From NCBI GenBank assembly GCA_913054425.1, contig CAJXJG010000022.1:1-15107 (forward strand): DNA of 15,107 nucleotides, in the 5' to 3' direction. The notes under the pieces are model-generated. The model was not told the DNA's origin. It did not search any database and saw nothing but the letters and a program-made list of their open reading frames with translations. The DNA is from an uncultured Fidelibacterota bacterium. GTDB lineage: Bacteria > Fidelibacterota > Marinisomatia > Marinisomatales > UBA8229. Made by a program: the position numbers and the translations under genes. Every line of letters begins with the position of its first letter. Position 1 is the first letter of the stretch. Below, in pieces: positions 1-8,005 of the stretch.

Positions 1-23
1 ATGAAAAACCTATAGTGAAACAA

Positions 24-1412
24 TTATGAAACTGCCCAGAATTTTGATACGATAAAAAGAATAGTAATAGACATAATAAACATTTTCCAACCTGCCTTCA
101 GATAATCGGATTTTTGAACCATTCCACTTGAATAAATAATCATGCAGGTTGGCGATGCAACGACCGTGAGGTATGCAAATGAAGAAGCAATGGCGGTTGA
201 AAACCCCATGAACAGAGGATCACCACCCATGTTTAATACAATAGGTCCCAACACAGCAACCGTGGCAGCATTACTCAGCAAATTAGTGAGAATTCCAGCC
301 AGTAACACAGCAGTCAACCACCGAAGAGTTGAAATATCATCACTGACCATTTTCATCAGATTAATTGCAGATTCAGCCACCCATAATGCGCTACCTGTCG
401 CCTGCATTTGTACACCCAAAGAAATTGCCGCTCCAAACAAAAGAATCACTCCCCAATTTGTATTCCGGTTTAAATCATCCCATTGAATTAATCCAAATGC
501 TATATAGATAAACACACCGGTAATAGCAATGATTCCTAATCCAAAATATGGACTAAGAAAAACCCAACCAAGAAACACAAATATAAAAATAACTATAGCA
601 GATATTTCATTACCTGTAATTGAGCCGCTCTTTTTTACTTGAATTTTTAATCGTCGTACCGCAGAATCAAGAATTCTTTGTTTGGGTCGAAATGAAAACC
701 ATAAAATCAGAACTGCTAATGGTATTTCTAAAATCAGTATCGGGTAGGCACGCTTCATCCATCCCAAATAGGTTATATCTACGATACCAAAATCTTTCCA
801 ATAACTCATCATAATGACATTTCGCCCCCCACCCGAAGGTGTCCCAATTGAACCCATAGCACTACCATATGCAATGGAAAATAAAATCAATGCGGCAAGT
901 TTTGCTGTGCCTTTTTTATCTATTCCTGCATTTCGAACCAGTGTCAAACCGACAGGCATCATCATGGCTGTTACCGTGTGTTCTCCAATAAATGAAGAAA
1001 GGAAAGCGGAAATCGCAACAAATCCAAATACAATTCGCCAGGTTTTGTTTCCGGTTAATCGAATTATACCTAAAGCCAAACGCTTATCTAATCCTTGGCT
1101 TACAATTGCTACTGCCAGCATAAGCGAACCCATAATAAAAAATACTGCATCGCTCATGAAGGATTTAGCAACGCCATTTGGATCATCAATCCCCATAAAT
1201 ACCTGCAGGAACAATATCATGAGCCCAACTGCGGGTAATGGAACGGGCTCAAAAACAATCATAATAATAGTAAGTACTACAATTATAAGGGTACGATAGC
1301 CCTCGACTGTTAATCCTCCTGGAGTTTCAAGATTATAAAGAACCAGACCCGTCAGAACAGCGAACAAAAGCCATCGTTTCTGAGTAATCCAAAAAATTAA
1401 ATTTCTTAACAA
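24..1412 (-). CDS. DASS/SLC13-family anion:sodium symporter-like permease
   Basis: A 462-residue, very hydrophobic inner-membrane protein with about 11-12 predicted membrane segments, matching the divalent anion:Na+ symporter family (sulfate, dicarboxylates, phosphate). The two family half-repeats are visible. The second carries the Ser-Asn signature in LLSNAATVAVLGPI, near residues 375-388. In the first, the usual Ser-Asn-Thr motif is replaced by GEHTVTAMMMP, near residues 143-153, so it belongs to a diverged subfamily and the substrate cannot be read from sequence. The start is TTG at 1410-1412; the frame has no upstream ATG or GTG before a stop, and no clear Shine-Dalgarno is seen. It begins 11 bases after the universal stress protein gene ends, so the two are probably co-transcribed. 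Sulfate or another oxyanion is possible given the Moco operon upstream, but that is inference. Confidence 0.8.
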   Translation of the reverse strand: MLRNLIFWITQKRWLLFAVLTGLVLYNLETPGGLTVEGYRTLIIVVLTIIMIVFEPVPLPAVGLMILFLQVFMGIDDPNGVAKSFMSDAVFFIMGSLMLAVAIVSQGLDKRLALGIIRLTGNKTWRIVFGFVAISAFLSSFIGEHTVTAMMMPVGLTLVRNAGIDKKGTAKLAALILFSIAYGSAMGSIGTPSGGGRNVIMMSYWKDFGIVDITYLGWMKRAYPILILEIPLAVLILWFSFRPKQRILDSAVRRLKIQVKKSGSITGNEISAIVIFIFVFLGWVFLSPYFGLGIIAITGVFIYIAFGLIQWDDLNRNTNWGVILLFGAAISLGVQMQATGSALWVAESAINLMKMVSDDISTLRWLTAVLLAGILTNLLSNAATVAVLGPIVLNMGGDPLFMGFSTAIASSFAYLTVVASPTCMIIYSSGMVQKSDYLKAGWKMFIMSITILFIVSKFWAVS

Positions 1413-1423
1413 AAGGGTAACTA

Positions 1424-2308
1424 TTACTTAACGATTAAAATAGGGCATTTACAGGTTTGCATAACTTTTAGAGGCTTACTCCCCGTAAAAAATTTCACTA
1501 GAGGGTTTTTTGTCGAAGACCCCATCACGATTATATGATCATCTCCAGCAGTATTATTTATAACAGAAACAGGATCTCCTTTTTTGTAAAGGTTTTCACA
1601 TCGAATTCCCATTCGACGCATTAATTTTGCTGCTTGAATTGCTGCTTTTTTATACCCTGCCCTAAATGTACCTGTTTTGGATACGGTAAGAATATCCACT
1701 TTTATGCCAAATGCTTGAGATACACGAACTCCATATTTGACTGCTTTTTGTGTAAGTGGAGAATCATCGACTCCTACCAAAAGTCCATAGGATTTTTTGG
1801 GGTCATATTGATTCACCACAAAAATAGAACTATCAAGATATTGAATTAAATCATGAGCCATCCTTCTTTTTTGACTGGCACCAATGATGGTAACATCAAA
1901 ATTGCCCATAGATACTTCATTACGGAGTTCGGCAATAGTGTCACCACTCCTTAAAATGAGTTTCACATCAGAACATACTGTTCCTTGAAGGTAAACTTTT
2001 GCTCTGTTATTTCCTGTATCAATTAATGTATTTTGAGGGAACCCAGATTCAATTGTTGTTGGAGTGATGTATTTATTTTCTGCAAGAAAGTTAAATGCCC
2101 ATTCCAAAACATCAACACCAGGACGTTCAAAATTCCATTTTTCCATTCGCTCTTGAGCAAGCCTGACATGTGCCGCAGAATAATCACTTATTTTTGGACC
2201 AACCTTGACAACAGTAACTGAAGCATTAAAAGCGGAAGCAACTTGCATGCCCATACGAAGGGTTGGACCAGAAAATTCCTGACTTCCAATGGCAATTAAA
2301 AACTTCAT
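1424..2308 (-). CDS. Tandem universal stress protein (UspA family)
   Basis: A 294-residue soluble protein made of two UspA-like alpha/beta domains. The N-terminal domain (about 1-150) is diverged. The C-terminal domain (about 155-294) begins with LLVGVDDSPLTQKAV and ends with GSSTKNPLVKFFTGS followed by CPILIVK, the nucleotide-binding loop and last strand of the family. In that loop the second glycine of the G-x2-G-x9-G-S pattern is Thr, so ATP binding is likely but not certain. The ATG at 2306-2308 gives a proper first strand (MKFLIAIGSQEFS). It lies 82 bases after moaE on the same strand and 11 bases before the DASS permease. Usp domains often sit beside or within transporters, so this one may modulate the permease; that role is inferred from position only. 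Confidence 0.8.
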   Translation of the reverse strand: MKFLIAIGSQEFSGPTLRMGMQVASAFNASVTVVKVGPKISDYSAAHVRLAQERMEKWNFERPGVDVLEWAFNFLAENKYITPTTIESGFPQNTLIDTGNNRAKVYLQGTVCSDVKLILRSGDTIAELRNEVSMGNFDVTIIGASQKRRMAHDLIQYLDSSIFVVNQYDPKKSYGLLVGVDDSPLTQKAVKYGVRVSQAFGIKVDILTVSKTGTFRAGYKKAAIQAAKLMRRMGIRCENLYKKGDPVSVINNTAGDDHIIVMGSSTKNPLVKFFTGSKPLKVMQTCKCPILIVK

Positions 2309-2390
2309 GGCTATTAAATCTAACGTGGATTAGTGATGATTAGCTACCGGGGTTTTTAATGAAAAAGATTTAAATATAATATTTTACTAT
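2309..2390 (-). promoter_or_regulatory. moaE-usp intergenic gap, possible promoter
   Basis: This 82-base gap is the only one longer than a few bases within the run from moaA to the permease. Its half nearest moaE is very AT-rich and holds TATAAT-like stretches on the minus strand (around 2370-2390). No convincing hairpin with a T tract is seen. It may hold a separate promoter for usp and the permease, but no clear -35/-10 pair with correct spacing can be assigned. Confidence 0.25.
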
Positions 2391-2807
2391 CTAGTTCAGA
2401 TGACATTTACTCGGGATTTTTTTGCCATTCATGAGCATAGCCCACTTCCAGATAGGCACTGTCTTCTTAAGTTCAGCGATAAAATATTCTAATGCGGACA
2501 ATCCTTCCTTCCGATGTTTGGATAAAATCATAACATGTAATGAAATTTCTCCAACCTTCACGATACCAATCCGATGACGGCAATACAAATCATGAATCCG
2601 AAATATTTTAACCGTCTCTTCCGCTAATCGTTTTAACTCGTGTTCCGCCATTCCTTCATATTGTTCATATTCCAATCCTGTAATTTTTTTCCCATGCTCC
2701 GTTGCTCTAACATGGCCATTGAACACAAGTTCTGCTCCATCCTGTGTTTCAAAATCAACCGATGGAAATGGTGTGATAAGCTTTCTTACTATCTCAATTT
2801 TTATCAT
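2391..2807 (-). CDS. moaE: Molybdopterin synthase catalytic subunit MoaE
   Basis: A 138-residue protein, close to the usual MoaE length. MoaE is the large subunit of molybdopterin synthase, which transfers two sulfurs from thiocarboxylated MoaD to cPMP in the cytoplasm. Visible family features are NGHVRATEHGKKITGLEYEQY near residues 30-50, CRHRIGIVKVGEISLHV near 75-91, SKHRKEGLSALEYFI near 95-109, and the PIWK signature near 117-120 that carries an active-site lysine. The ATG at 2805-2807 directly follows the moaD stop (TAAATG), so the two subunits of the heterotetramer are translated as a pair. It is the last gene of the tight Moco operon. Confidence 0.93.
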   Translation of the reverse strand: MIKIEIVRKLITPFPSVDFETQDGAELVFNGHVRATEHGKKITGLEYEQYEGMAEHELKRLAEETVKIFRIHDLYCRHRIGIVKVGEISLHVMILSKHRKEGLSALEYFIAELKKTVPIWKWAMLMNGKKIPSKCHLN

Positions 2808-3053
2808 TTATCCACCCTGCACAGGGGGGATAAACACTACTTCATCACCATCTTTTAAATTTGTGTTAGCCTTAACATATTTTTGATTTACTGCAACACG
2901 AAGGCTGATTCCATCCAATTTTCCATTCGCTTTTTCACGGATGACATTTTGAAGTGCATCTGTTGTTATACCAGATTCCAGCTCTAGGATCAGTTCATCG
3001 GTTTCCAAAGCATATTTCACTTGAGAAAAACACTTGATTTTTATCTTCATCAT
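2808..3053 (-). CDS. moaD: Molybdopterin synthase sulfur carrier subunit MoaD
   Basis: An 81-residue ubiquitin-like beta-grasp protein ending in Gly-Gly (IPPVQGG). The C-terminal glycine is adenylylated and then thiocarboxylated before MoaD donates sulfur in molybdopterin synthase. The length, the DGDEVVFIPPV strand before the tail and the position between the activating enzyme and moaE make the call secure. Two ATG codons lie in a row (3051-3053 and 3048-3050). The first overlaps the moeB stop as ATGA, a typical translational coupling junction; starting at the second would remove one Met. The stop abuts the moaE start. Confidence 0.94.
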   Translation of the reverse strand: MMKIKIKCFSQVKYALETDELILELESGITTDALQNVIREKANGKLDGISLRVAVNQKYVKANTNLKDGDEVVFIPPVQGG

Positions 3054-4024
3054 AAATTTATCAATTGAGTTGAATGATTCATACCATCATATATCAATAA
3101 CTTTCCAATTAAATTCGGTTCTATTCCTACTATCAATTTCACCGATTCTAAAGCTTGAATATTCCCGATAATCCCCGGCAGCATTCCTAAAACACCTGCA
3201 TCAGCACAGGCGTTTCCCCCGGACAATGGTTCTGGAAATAAATCACTATAGCCGGGACTACCATTCGAATTTAAAATAGCTACGTGCCCTTCATAACGAT
3301 ATAACCCTCCATAGATCATGGGAATTCCAGATGTTTTTGATATTTTATCAATCAATTGACGTGTTTTAATATTATCTGTCGCATCGATAATAACATCCGC
3401 ATCACGTATGAAATCCAAACCATTGTCCTTATTCAAGTATTCTTCAGTTGCTTCAATAACTGCGATTTCATTCGTTTTCTCCAGTTTCTCTTTTGCCACA
3501 TGTACTTTTAATTGACCAACATCCTCGTGCCCAAACAATGGTTGGCGATGTAAATTGGATAATTCCACCGTATCCCCATCGATGATTTTTAGTTTGCCGA
3601 CACCTGCGGCTGTAAGCGATTGCACTGCAGGGCAGCCAAGTCCGCCCATTCCAACAATTGCAACCGTAGAGCGCAGGAGTCTTTTTTGTCCATTCAGCCC
3701 TATTTCAGGTAATACTGTTTGCCGTGACCATCGGCTTAAATCTTCTTTTTCCGATTGGAATTCATTCCATGCCTGTGCACCGCCTAAAAGACTAAAAGTG
3801 TTTTCCAGATTTTGTTCGATAATAACCCCTTCTGTGACGATCCCAAATTGGCAAATCAGCACAGATTCATTTTTGGTAATTGGGATAGAGTCATCAGTAG
3901 CAATTACATGGTTTACCCCGGTTAATGGAAACTCTTTTTGATGATCCTCCGGGCGAATATCCACCACCGTAAAAGATTTTCCATCATCCAACCATTTCTG
4001 TAATTCTTGTGGAGTAATAATCAT
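3050..4024 (-). CDS. moeB: MoeB/ThiF-type MoaD-activating enzyme with N-terminal rhodanese domain
   Basis: A 324-residue two-domain protein. Residues 1-90 form a rhodanese domain (VVDIRPEDHQKEFPLTGVNH) with Cys58 at the active-site position, though its loop reads CQFGIVTE rather than the usual CxxGxR. Residues about 95-324 are a ThiF/E1-like adenylyltransferase: ATP loop VGMGGLG (124-130), DGD (149-151), NLHRQ (157-161), GQLK (170-173), DATDN (214-218) and NACADAGVLG (271-280) with Cys273. It should adenylylate the MoaD C-terminal glycine and perhaps relay persulfide sulfur. Two oddities: in MoeB/MOCS3-type proteins rhodanese is usually C-terminal, and both zinc-binding CxxC pairs are missing (the first position reads PGYS before LFPEP). 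It overlaps moeA and moaD by 4 bases each. A ThiF-like role in thiamine synthesis is the main alternative, but context favours Moco. Confidence 0.88.
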   Translation of the reverse strand: MIITPQELQKWLDDGKSFTVVDIRPEDHQKEFPLTGVNHVIATDDSIPITKNESVLICQFGIVTEGVIIEQNLENTFSLLGGAQAWNEFQSEKEDLSRWSRQTVLPEIGLNGQKRLLRSTVAIVGMGGLGCPAVQSLTAAGVGKLKIIDGDTVELSNLHRQPLFGHEDVGQLKVHVAKEKLEKTNEIAVIEATEEYLNKDNGLDFIRDADVIIDATDNIKTRQLIDKISKTSGIPMIYGGLYRYEGHVAILNSNGSPGYSDLFPEPLSGGNACADAGVLGMLPGIIGNIQALESVKLIVGIEPNLIGKLLIYDGMNHSTQLINL

Positions 4025-5244
4025 TTAATTTCTTTCCATGGTAAAACATTAACACGGATTTCATCCCCCGATTGCATTGGGCTGTCTCCTGTTTCGGATC
4101 CAAGGATACAATTGGCTTCCAGTGAAGATGAAAGCATATGCGAACCTATTTTTGAAGACGGCTTGCAAACTAACGTACCATCTTCCATCCAAGCCTTACC
4201 AAACAGGAAGCGATATTTCACCTTTTCCCTGGGGAAGGATTCTATCAATTTCCCGATTAAATAGTTTTGTTTTGGTTTTCCCAGCATCACATCAAGCACA
4301 GGCCAGACCCATTCCATAAATCCAATGTAAGACGACACGGGATTCCCCGGAAGGCCAAATATGAGTGTGGATTCATCCGTTCCAAAAAAGAACGGCTTCC
4401 CTGGTTTCTGGGCAACTTTCCAGAAATGTTCCTGCACACCCATTTCCATAAAAACAGCTCGAACATAATCAAACCGACCCATGGAAACGCCACCGGAAGA
4501 AATGACTACATCACAAGTATTTAGCGCCTCCAATAGAAAGGCACTCAAAGATTTTTTATCATCCTTAATGACATTCCGCATTATGATTTCAGCCCCAGCA
4601 CGTTCAGCCAACTCCACAAAAACAAAAAGATTGGAATTATAGATTTGTCCCGGATTTAAATCATTCCCCGGTTCAACTAATTCATTGCCTGTTCCAAAAA
4701 TTGCAATCCGTGGTTTTCTTGCAACTGAAACCTCATCATATCCAAAGGCAGCTAAGGTTCCTATTTCGCTCGGGGTAATGCGTGCGCCTTTAGATATCAG
4801 CAAATCCCCTTTCTGAATTTCTTCACCTTTTTTACGAATATGTTTTGTGGGCTGAGCTTCAAGAAATACCTGGACTGAATATGCATCAGAAAATCCGCTG
4901 GAATCTTCCACCATTACGATTGCATCAGCACCATTTGGAATTGTTGCACCTGTCATACACTGAGCACATTCACCAGGGCCGATAGTCATATTGCTGGGTG
5001 AACCAGCAGAACTCACGCTGACCATTTTCAATGTTATTGGAGACGCTTGTGTAGCACCTTTTGTATCCACCGCTCGGACAGCAAACCCATCCATGGCGGA
5101 ATTATCAAACTTTGGCATTGGAAACGGTGCAATGATATCCTGCGCCAGAACCCGATTCCCAGCATCCTTCAATAGAACGGTTTCAGCACCTTTCAATGGA
5201 ATTTGTTTGTGAATGATGGATTTTGCTTCCGAAACAGATATCAT
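4021..5244 (-). CDS. moeA: Molybdopterin molybdenumtransferase MoeA
   Basis: A 407-residue protein of normal MoeA length. MoeA hydrolyses adenylylated molybdopterin and inserts molybdate, the last common step of Moco synthesis. Visible features are FDNSAMDGFAVRA (46-57, with conserved Asp52), the MoCF_biosynth fold (about 178-312) with FGTGNELVEPG, SSGGVSMGRFDYV (249-261, Asp259), KPGKP and GLPGNPVSSY (297-306), and a C-terminal MoeA_C beta domain (about 325-404). The frame stays open upstream, but the ATG at 5242-5244 starts the family N-terminus (MISVSEAKSII) and overlaps the tauE stop as ATGA, so the 43 codons before it are not used. Its own TGA overlaps the next start. Confidence 0.95.
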   Translation of the reverse strand: MISVSEAKSIIHKQIPLKGAETVLLKDAGNRVLAQDIIAPFPMPKFDNSAMDGFAVRAVDTKGATQASPITLKMVSVSSAGSPSNMTIGPGECAQCMTGATIPNGADAIVMVEDSSGFSDAYSVQVFLEAQPTKHIRKKGEEIQKGDLLISKGARITPSEIGTLAAFGYDEVSVARKPRIAIFGTGNELVEPGNDLNPGQIYNSNLFVFVELAERAGAEIIMRNVIKDDKKSLSAFLLEALNTCDVVISSGGVSMGRFDYVRAVFMEMGVQEHFWKVAQKPGKPFFFGTDESTLIFGLPGNPVSSYIGFMEWVWPVLDVMLGKPKQNYLIGKLIESFPREKVKYRFLFGKAWMEDGTLVCKPSSKIGSHMLSSSLEANCILGSETGDSPMQSGDEIRVNVLPWKEIK

Positions 5245-5978
5245 AGGATTTTCCTTAATAAAAAGATAATGGCAATAATGATAACTGCGCCCATGACTTC
5301 CTGAACAGTTTTGGCTTCGAACTTGGAGGATCCAAAATATGAACCGGAAAATCCCCCGATGAACACAGCACATGCAAGAGGTAGAATAAAGTCAGGGTCA
5401 AAGGAACCTGCTTGAGATCTTGCTATAACTCCCGCAAGAGAATTCATCCAGATAAACAGCGCCCCGGCGGCGGCAGCTTCCTTTTCACTTCCCAATCCAA
5501 ACATGATAATCAATGGCACCAGGTATATCCCTCCGCCAATTCCAACGGTACCGGCTATAAACCCCAGGATAGCGCCTAAAACAAAAATAAAAATCCATTT
5601 TTGCACACCAGATAACTGAAAAGAAAATTTTAACTCGTTAAGTATATAAATTCTCACCACCACTAAAATAAGCGTTACCAATAAAATTCATTGAAATACT
5701 TCCCTGGGTAAATCCAATGTGCCTGCGAAATATGCCATGGGGATTGAGGTTCCCAAAAATGGAACAATTAAGGATAGTTTTCCGTACCCCCTGCGCCAAA
5801 AGTTGATGATTCCAATGAAGGTTACAATTAAATTTAAGGATAAAGATGTTGTTGGTATCATGTGATGGCTGATTCCGAAAATCGCCATTAATGCCGTGTA
5901 GGATGATCCACCCCCCAACCCAACTGATGAATAGACAAAAGCCACCACAAGAAATAATATGGTTAAGACCCAATCCAT
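5241..5978 (-). pseudogene. TauE/SafE-family permease interrupted by an in-frame TGA
   Basis: Two open stretches in the same frame, 5688-5978 and 5241-5687, together encode one TauE/SafE (TSUP) permease of about 245 residues with eight likely membrane segments. They are separated only by a TGA at 5688-5690. Each half has its glycine-rich family repeat: SSVGLGGGSSYTALMAIFG near the start, and GTVGIGGGIYLVPLIIMFG after the stop. Reading through gives EVFQ, stop, ILLVTLILVVVRIYIL, which continues a membrane helix without a gap. The family exports or imports sulfur-containing anions such as sulfite. The start overlaps the moaCB stop (TAATG) and the final TGA overlaps moeA, so it is embedded in the Moco operon. 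The TGA could be a recent null mutation, a sequence error (a single substitution from TGG, CGA or AGA) or, less likely, recoding. Confidence 0.82.
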
Positions 5979-6919
5979 TAATGCTTTCCGCCCTGCATCA
6001 TGTCGTATGCATGAAATATGGAAGGAATTAATACTGATAAAGCATCTTTAGCAGCACCCCTTGACCCAGGTAAGGAAATAATGATTGAATTCCCGCTTGA
6101 TCCGGCAATCAATCTAGACAACATCGCTGTTTTAAGTTTTCCCCTGCCAAAAGCATGAAGTGCTTGCTCAATTCCCGGTAACCTCTCATCGATTAGTTTC
6201 TTCATGGTTTGAATGGTCAAATCCCGTGGACCCAAACCGGTCCCACCCGAAGTCAAAATGAGTTCAACACCTTCCTCCTTCCATTTCTGAACGTTTGTTG
6301 TCAGTTTATCAGAACCGTCAGGCAATACAGTATAATGATCTACCACACATCCAGCATTTTTAAATCCCTCAACCAATATTTTCCCGGACTTATCCTCACC
6401 ATCTCCAGCTGAAATTGAATCACTCATTACGATGACACCAACTGAAGGTCGATAATCAATCGAAGGGGAGGATGTACCCCCTTCTTTCTTAACAAGCTTC
6501 ACATCGCCGATAACCATTGTTTTATCGACTGCCTTGCACATATCATAAATGGTTAAAGCTGCCTGGGAGACTGCGGTAAGCGCTTCCATCTCTACACCGG
6601 TTGATTCTCTGGTTTTTACGGTTGATTTTATTGTAATGTGCCTGTCCGAAAATTCAAATTCAACGTCTACCCAAGACAGGTTTAACTGGTGACATAAAGG
6701 AATAAGTTCTGCTGTTTTTTTTGCTGCTTGGATTCCGGACAATTTAGCTGTAGTCAATACATTTCCTTTTGGAATTGAATCATCTTGAATTAATGCAATC
6801 GTGCTTTGTTGAAGATGGATTTTTCCTTCAGCTATAGCCATGCGTACTGTGGCCGCTTTGTCAGTCACATCCACCATTTTAACATCTCCTCTGGAATCTA
6901 AATGGCTGAAATCATTCAT
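5978..6919 (-). CDS. moaCB: Bifunctional MoaC-MoaB (MogA-like) Moco biosynthesis protein
   Basis: A 313-residue fusion. Residues 1-150 are MoaC, cyclic pyranopterin monophosphate synthase, which turns the MoaA product into cPMP: Lys51 in PKGNVLTTAKLSGI, His77 in PLCHQLN, GVEMEALTAVSQAAL (108-122) and YDMCKAVDK (125-133) are the family active-site segments. Residues about 156-313 are a MoaB/MogA domain, which adenylylates molybdopterin: VGVIVMSDSISAGDGEDKSG (160-179), LTSGGTGLGPRDLT (222-235) and SLPGSRGAAKDAL (282-294). Such MoaC-MoaB fusions are known in several phyla. The ATG at 6917-6919 lies 8 bases after GGAGGA (6928-6933), located in the end of moaA; two other ATG-like triplets nearby are out of frame. 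Its TAA overlaps the tauE ATG. Confidence 0.94.
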   Translation of the reverse strand: MNDFSHLDSRGDVKMVDVTDKAATVRMAIAEGKIHLQQSTIALIQDDSIPKGNVLTTAKLSGIQAAKKTAELIPLCHQLNLSWVDVEFEFSDRHITIKSTVKTRESTGVEMEALTAVSQAALTIYDMCKAVDKTMVIGDVKLVKKEGGTSSPSIDYRPSVGVIVMSDSISAGDGEDKSGKILVEGFKNAGCVVDHYTVLPDGSDKLTTNVQKWKEEGVELILTSGGTGLGPRDLTIQTMKKLIDERLPGIEQALHAFGRGKLKTAMLSRLIAGSSGNSIIISLPGSRGAAKDALSVLIPSIFHAYDMMQGGKH

Positions 6920-6924
6920 ACATT

Positions 6925-7980
6925 TTATCCTCCAATTTGAGTCATTGACTCCCGATTGTTGTTCCCCGCTTTTTGAGCCGCCCAGCCATCGAAAAGTTTT
7001 TTCCCCATGGCCAATAAAATTAACTCTTTCATTTCTTCCTCCGTGCCACCAGAGCGCATTAAATCTCTCAGATCAAATTCATTATGTGCATAAAGACAAT
7101 TTCGGATTTTCCCATCCGCAGTGAGGCGGATACGGTTACAATTTCCACATAAATTGCGTGAATAGGCTGGTATAACCGCAACTTTCCCTGCATAATCTGG
7201 TACTTGAAAAATAGCATGTTCCGTAGCAGTTCCATCTGTTGTTTTTATATTTGGGAAATGATTCTTCAATTCTTTTTGGATATTTTCAGCACTAAAAAAT
7301 TTTCCCGTTTTCCAAATCTGATGGGCATCAAATGGCATTAATTCAATAAATCGGACTGTTAAGGGATAATTCTTTGTCAATTCAACAAATTTAACAATTT
7401 CATTATCATTAAAGCCGCGTAGAGCAACTACATTCACTTTAATGGATTGGATACCGGCAGTTTTTGCAGCTTCCAACCCTTCCATAGCACGTGTTAATTC
7501 ATCCCGACGAGTAATTTGGATATATTTTTCGGGATTCAGAGTGTCAATACTAATATTGATCCCGAATAAACCAGACCCTTGCAGGTCCGCCGCATACTGC
7601 TTAAGTAAAACACCATTCGTAGTCATATTAACTGAGGTAATCCCCGATATCAATGAGGTTTTTTCGATAAGCTCTACCAAGCCCCTTCTTAAAAGGGGTT
7701 CGCCACCTGTAAAACGAATTTTGTTTACACCTAATTCTGAGACAACAGTAATAATTCGCAATATCTCCTCTGTCGTCATCATTTCATTTTTAGACTTGAA
7801 TTGTATTCCCTCTTCCGGCATGCAGTAAATACAGCGCAGGTTGCACATTTCATTCAGAGCTATACGTAAATAATTAAAGGTACGACCAAAGCGGTCGATC
7901 AGGATGCGCGGATGAATCCCCGCACCAGATCTGGCTAAAGATAGGTTAGTTCTATTTTCCATTTTCTCATTCCAATTCAT
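6925..7980 (-). CDS. moaA: GTP 3',8-cyclase MoaA (radical SAM)
   Basis: A 351-residue radical-SAM enzyme that converts GTP to 3',8-cyclo-7,8-dihydro-GTP, the first step of Moco synthesis. The SAM-binding 4Fe-4S motif is Cys46-x3-Cys50-x2-Cys53 (CNLRCIYC), followed by TGGEPLLRRG (91-100). The second cluster uses Cys278, Cys281 and Cys295 (CGNCNRIRLTADGKIRNC). The protein ends in the conserved Gly-Gly tail (SMTQIGG) that enters the active site. The start is uncertain: ATG at 7980 sits directly against a 6-bp hairpin with no Shine-Dalgarno, while ATG at 7962 (removing six residues) has a weak GGA 8 bases upstream. It is the first gene of the Moco operon, 143 bases after the disrupted rpiB. Confidence 0.95.
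   Translation of the reverse strand: MNWNEKMENRTNLSLARSGAGIHPRILIDRFGRTFNYLRIALNEMCNLRCIYCMPEEGIQFKSKNEMMTTEEILRIITVVSELGVNKIRFTGGEPLLRRGLVELIEKTSLISGITSVNMTTNGVLLKQYAADLQGSGLFGINISIDTLNPEKYIQITRRDELTRAMEGLEAAKTAGIQSIKVNVVALRGFNDNEIVKFVELTKNYPLTVRFIELMPFDAHQIWKTGKFFSAENIQKELKNHFPNIKTTDGTATEHAIFQVPDYAGKVAVIPAYSRNLCGNCNRIRLTADGKIRNCLYAHNEFDLRDLMRSGGTEEEMKELILLAMGKKLFDGWAAQKAGNNNRESMTQIGG
6928..6933 (-). promoter_or_regulatory. Ribosome binding site of moaCB inside the moaA 3' end
   Basis: On the minus strand this reads GGAGGA, within the last codons of moaA (the Gly-Gly tail), 8 bases before the ATG at 6917-6919. It fixes the moaCB start and shows that the Gly-Gly tail codons of MoaA double as the binding site for the next gene. 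Confidence 0.7.
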
Positions 7981-7996
7981 CCCGAATAATTTCGGG
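7981..7996 (-). promoter_or_regulatory. Perfect 6-bp hairpin abutting the moaA start
   Basis: On the minus strand CCCGAA pairs with TTCGGG around a four-base ATTA loop, and the stem ends directly before the ATG at 7978-7980. If formed in the mRNA it would cover the place where a ribosome binding site should lie for that ATG, so it could hold moaA translation low or push the start to the ATG at 7962. There is no T tract, so it is not an ordinary terminator. Confidence 0.45.
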
Positions 7997-8005
7997 AATC
8001 GGGAG

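Noticed and set aside
3555..3941. Plus-strand open frames opposite moeB, moaA, the DASS permease and other genes
   Set aside because: They lie antisense to strongly supported genes, lack ribosome sites and have no recognisable protein features.
5245..5373. N-terminal extension of MoeA
   Set aside because: The open frame upstream of 5244 lies over the tauE gene and has no family similarity; the ATGA overlap and family N-terminus support the ATG at 5244.
5688..5690. TGA read as Trp or Gly through an alternative genetic code
   Set aside because: TGA terminates moeA, the rhodanese-ThiF gene, tauE itself and the small lipoprotein at natural family ends, and Trp residues elsewhere are encoded by TGG.
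5640..5690. TGA in tauE as a selenocysteine codon
   Set aside because: No convincing SECIS-like hairpin is visible in the bases after the TGA, and the position lies in a membrane helix with no redox role.
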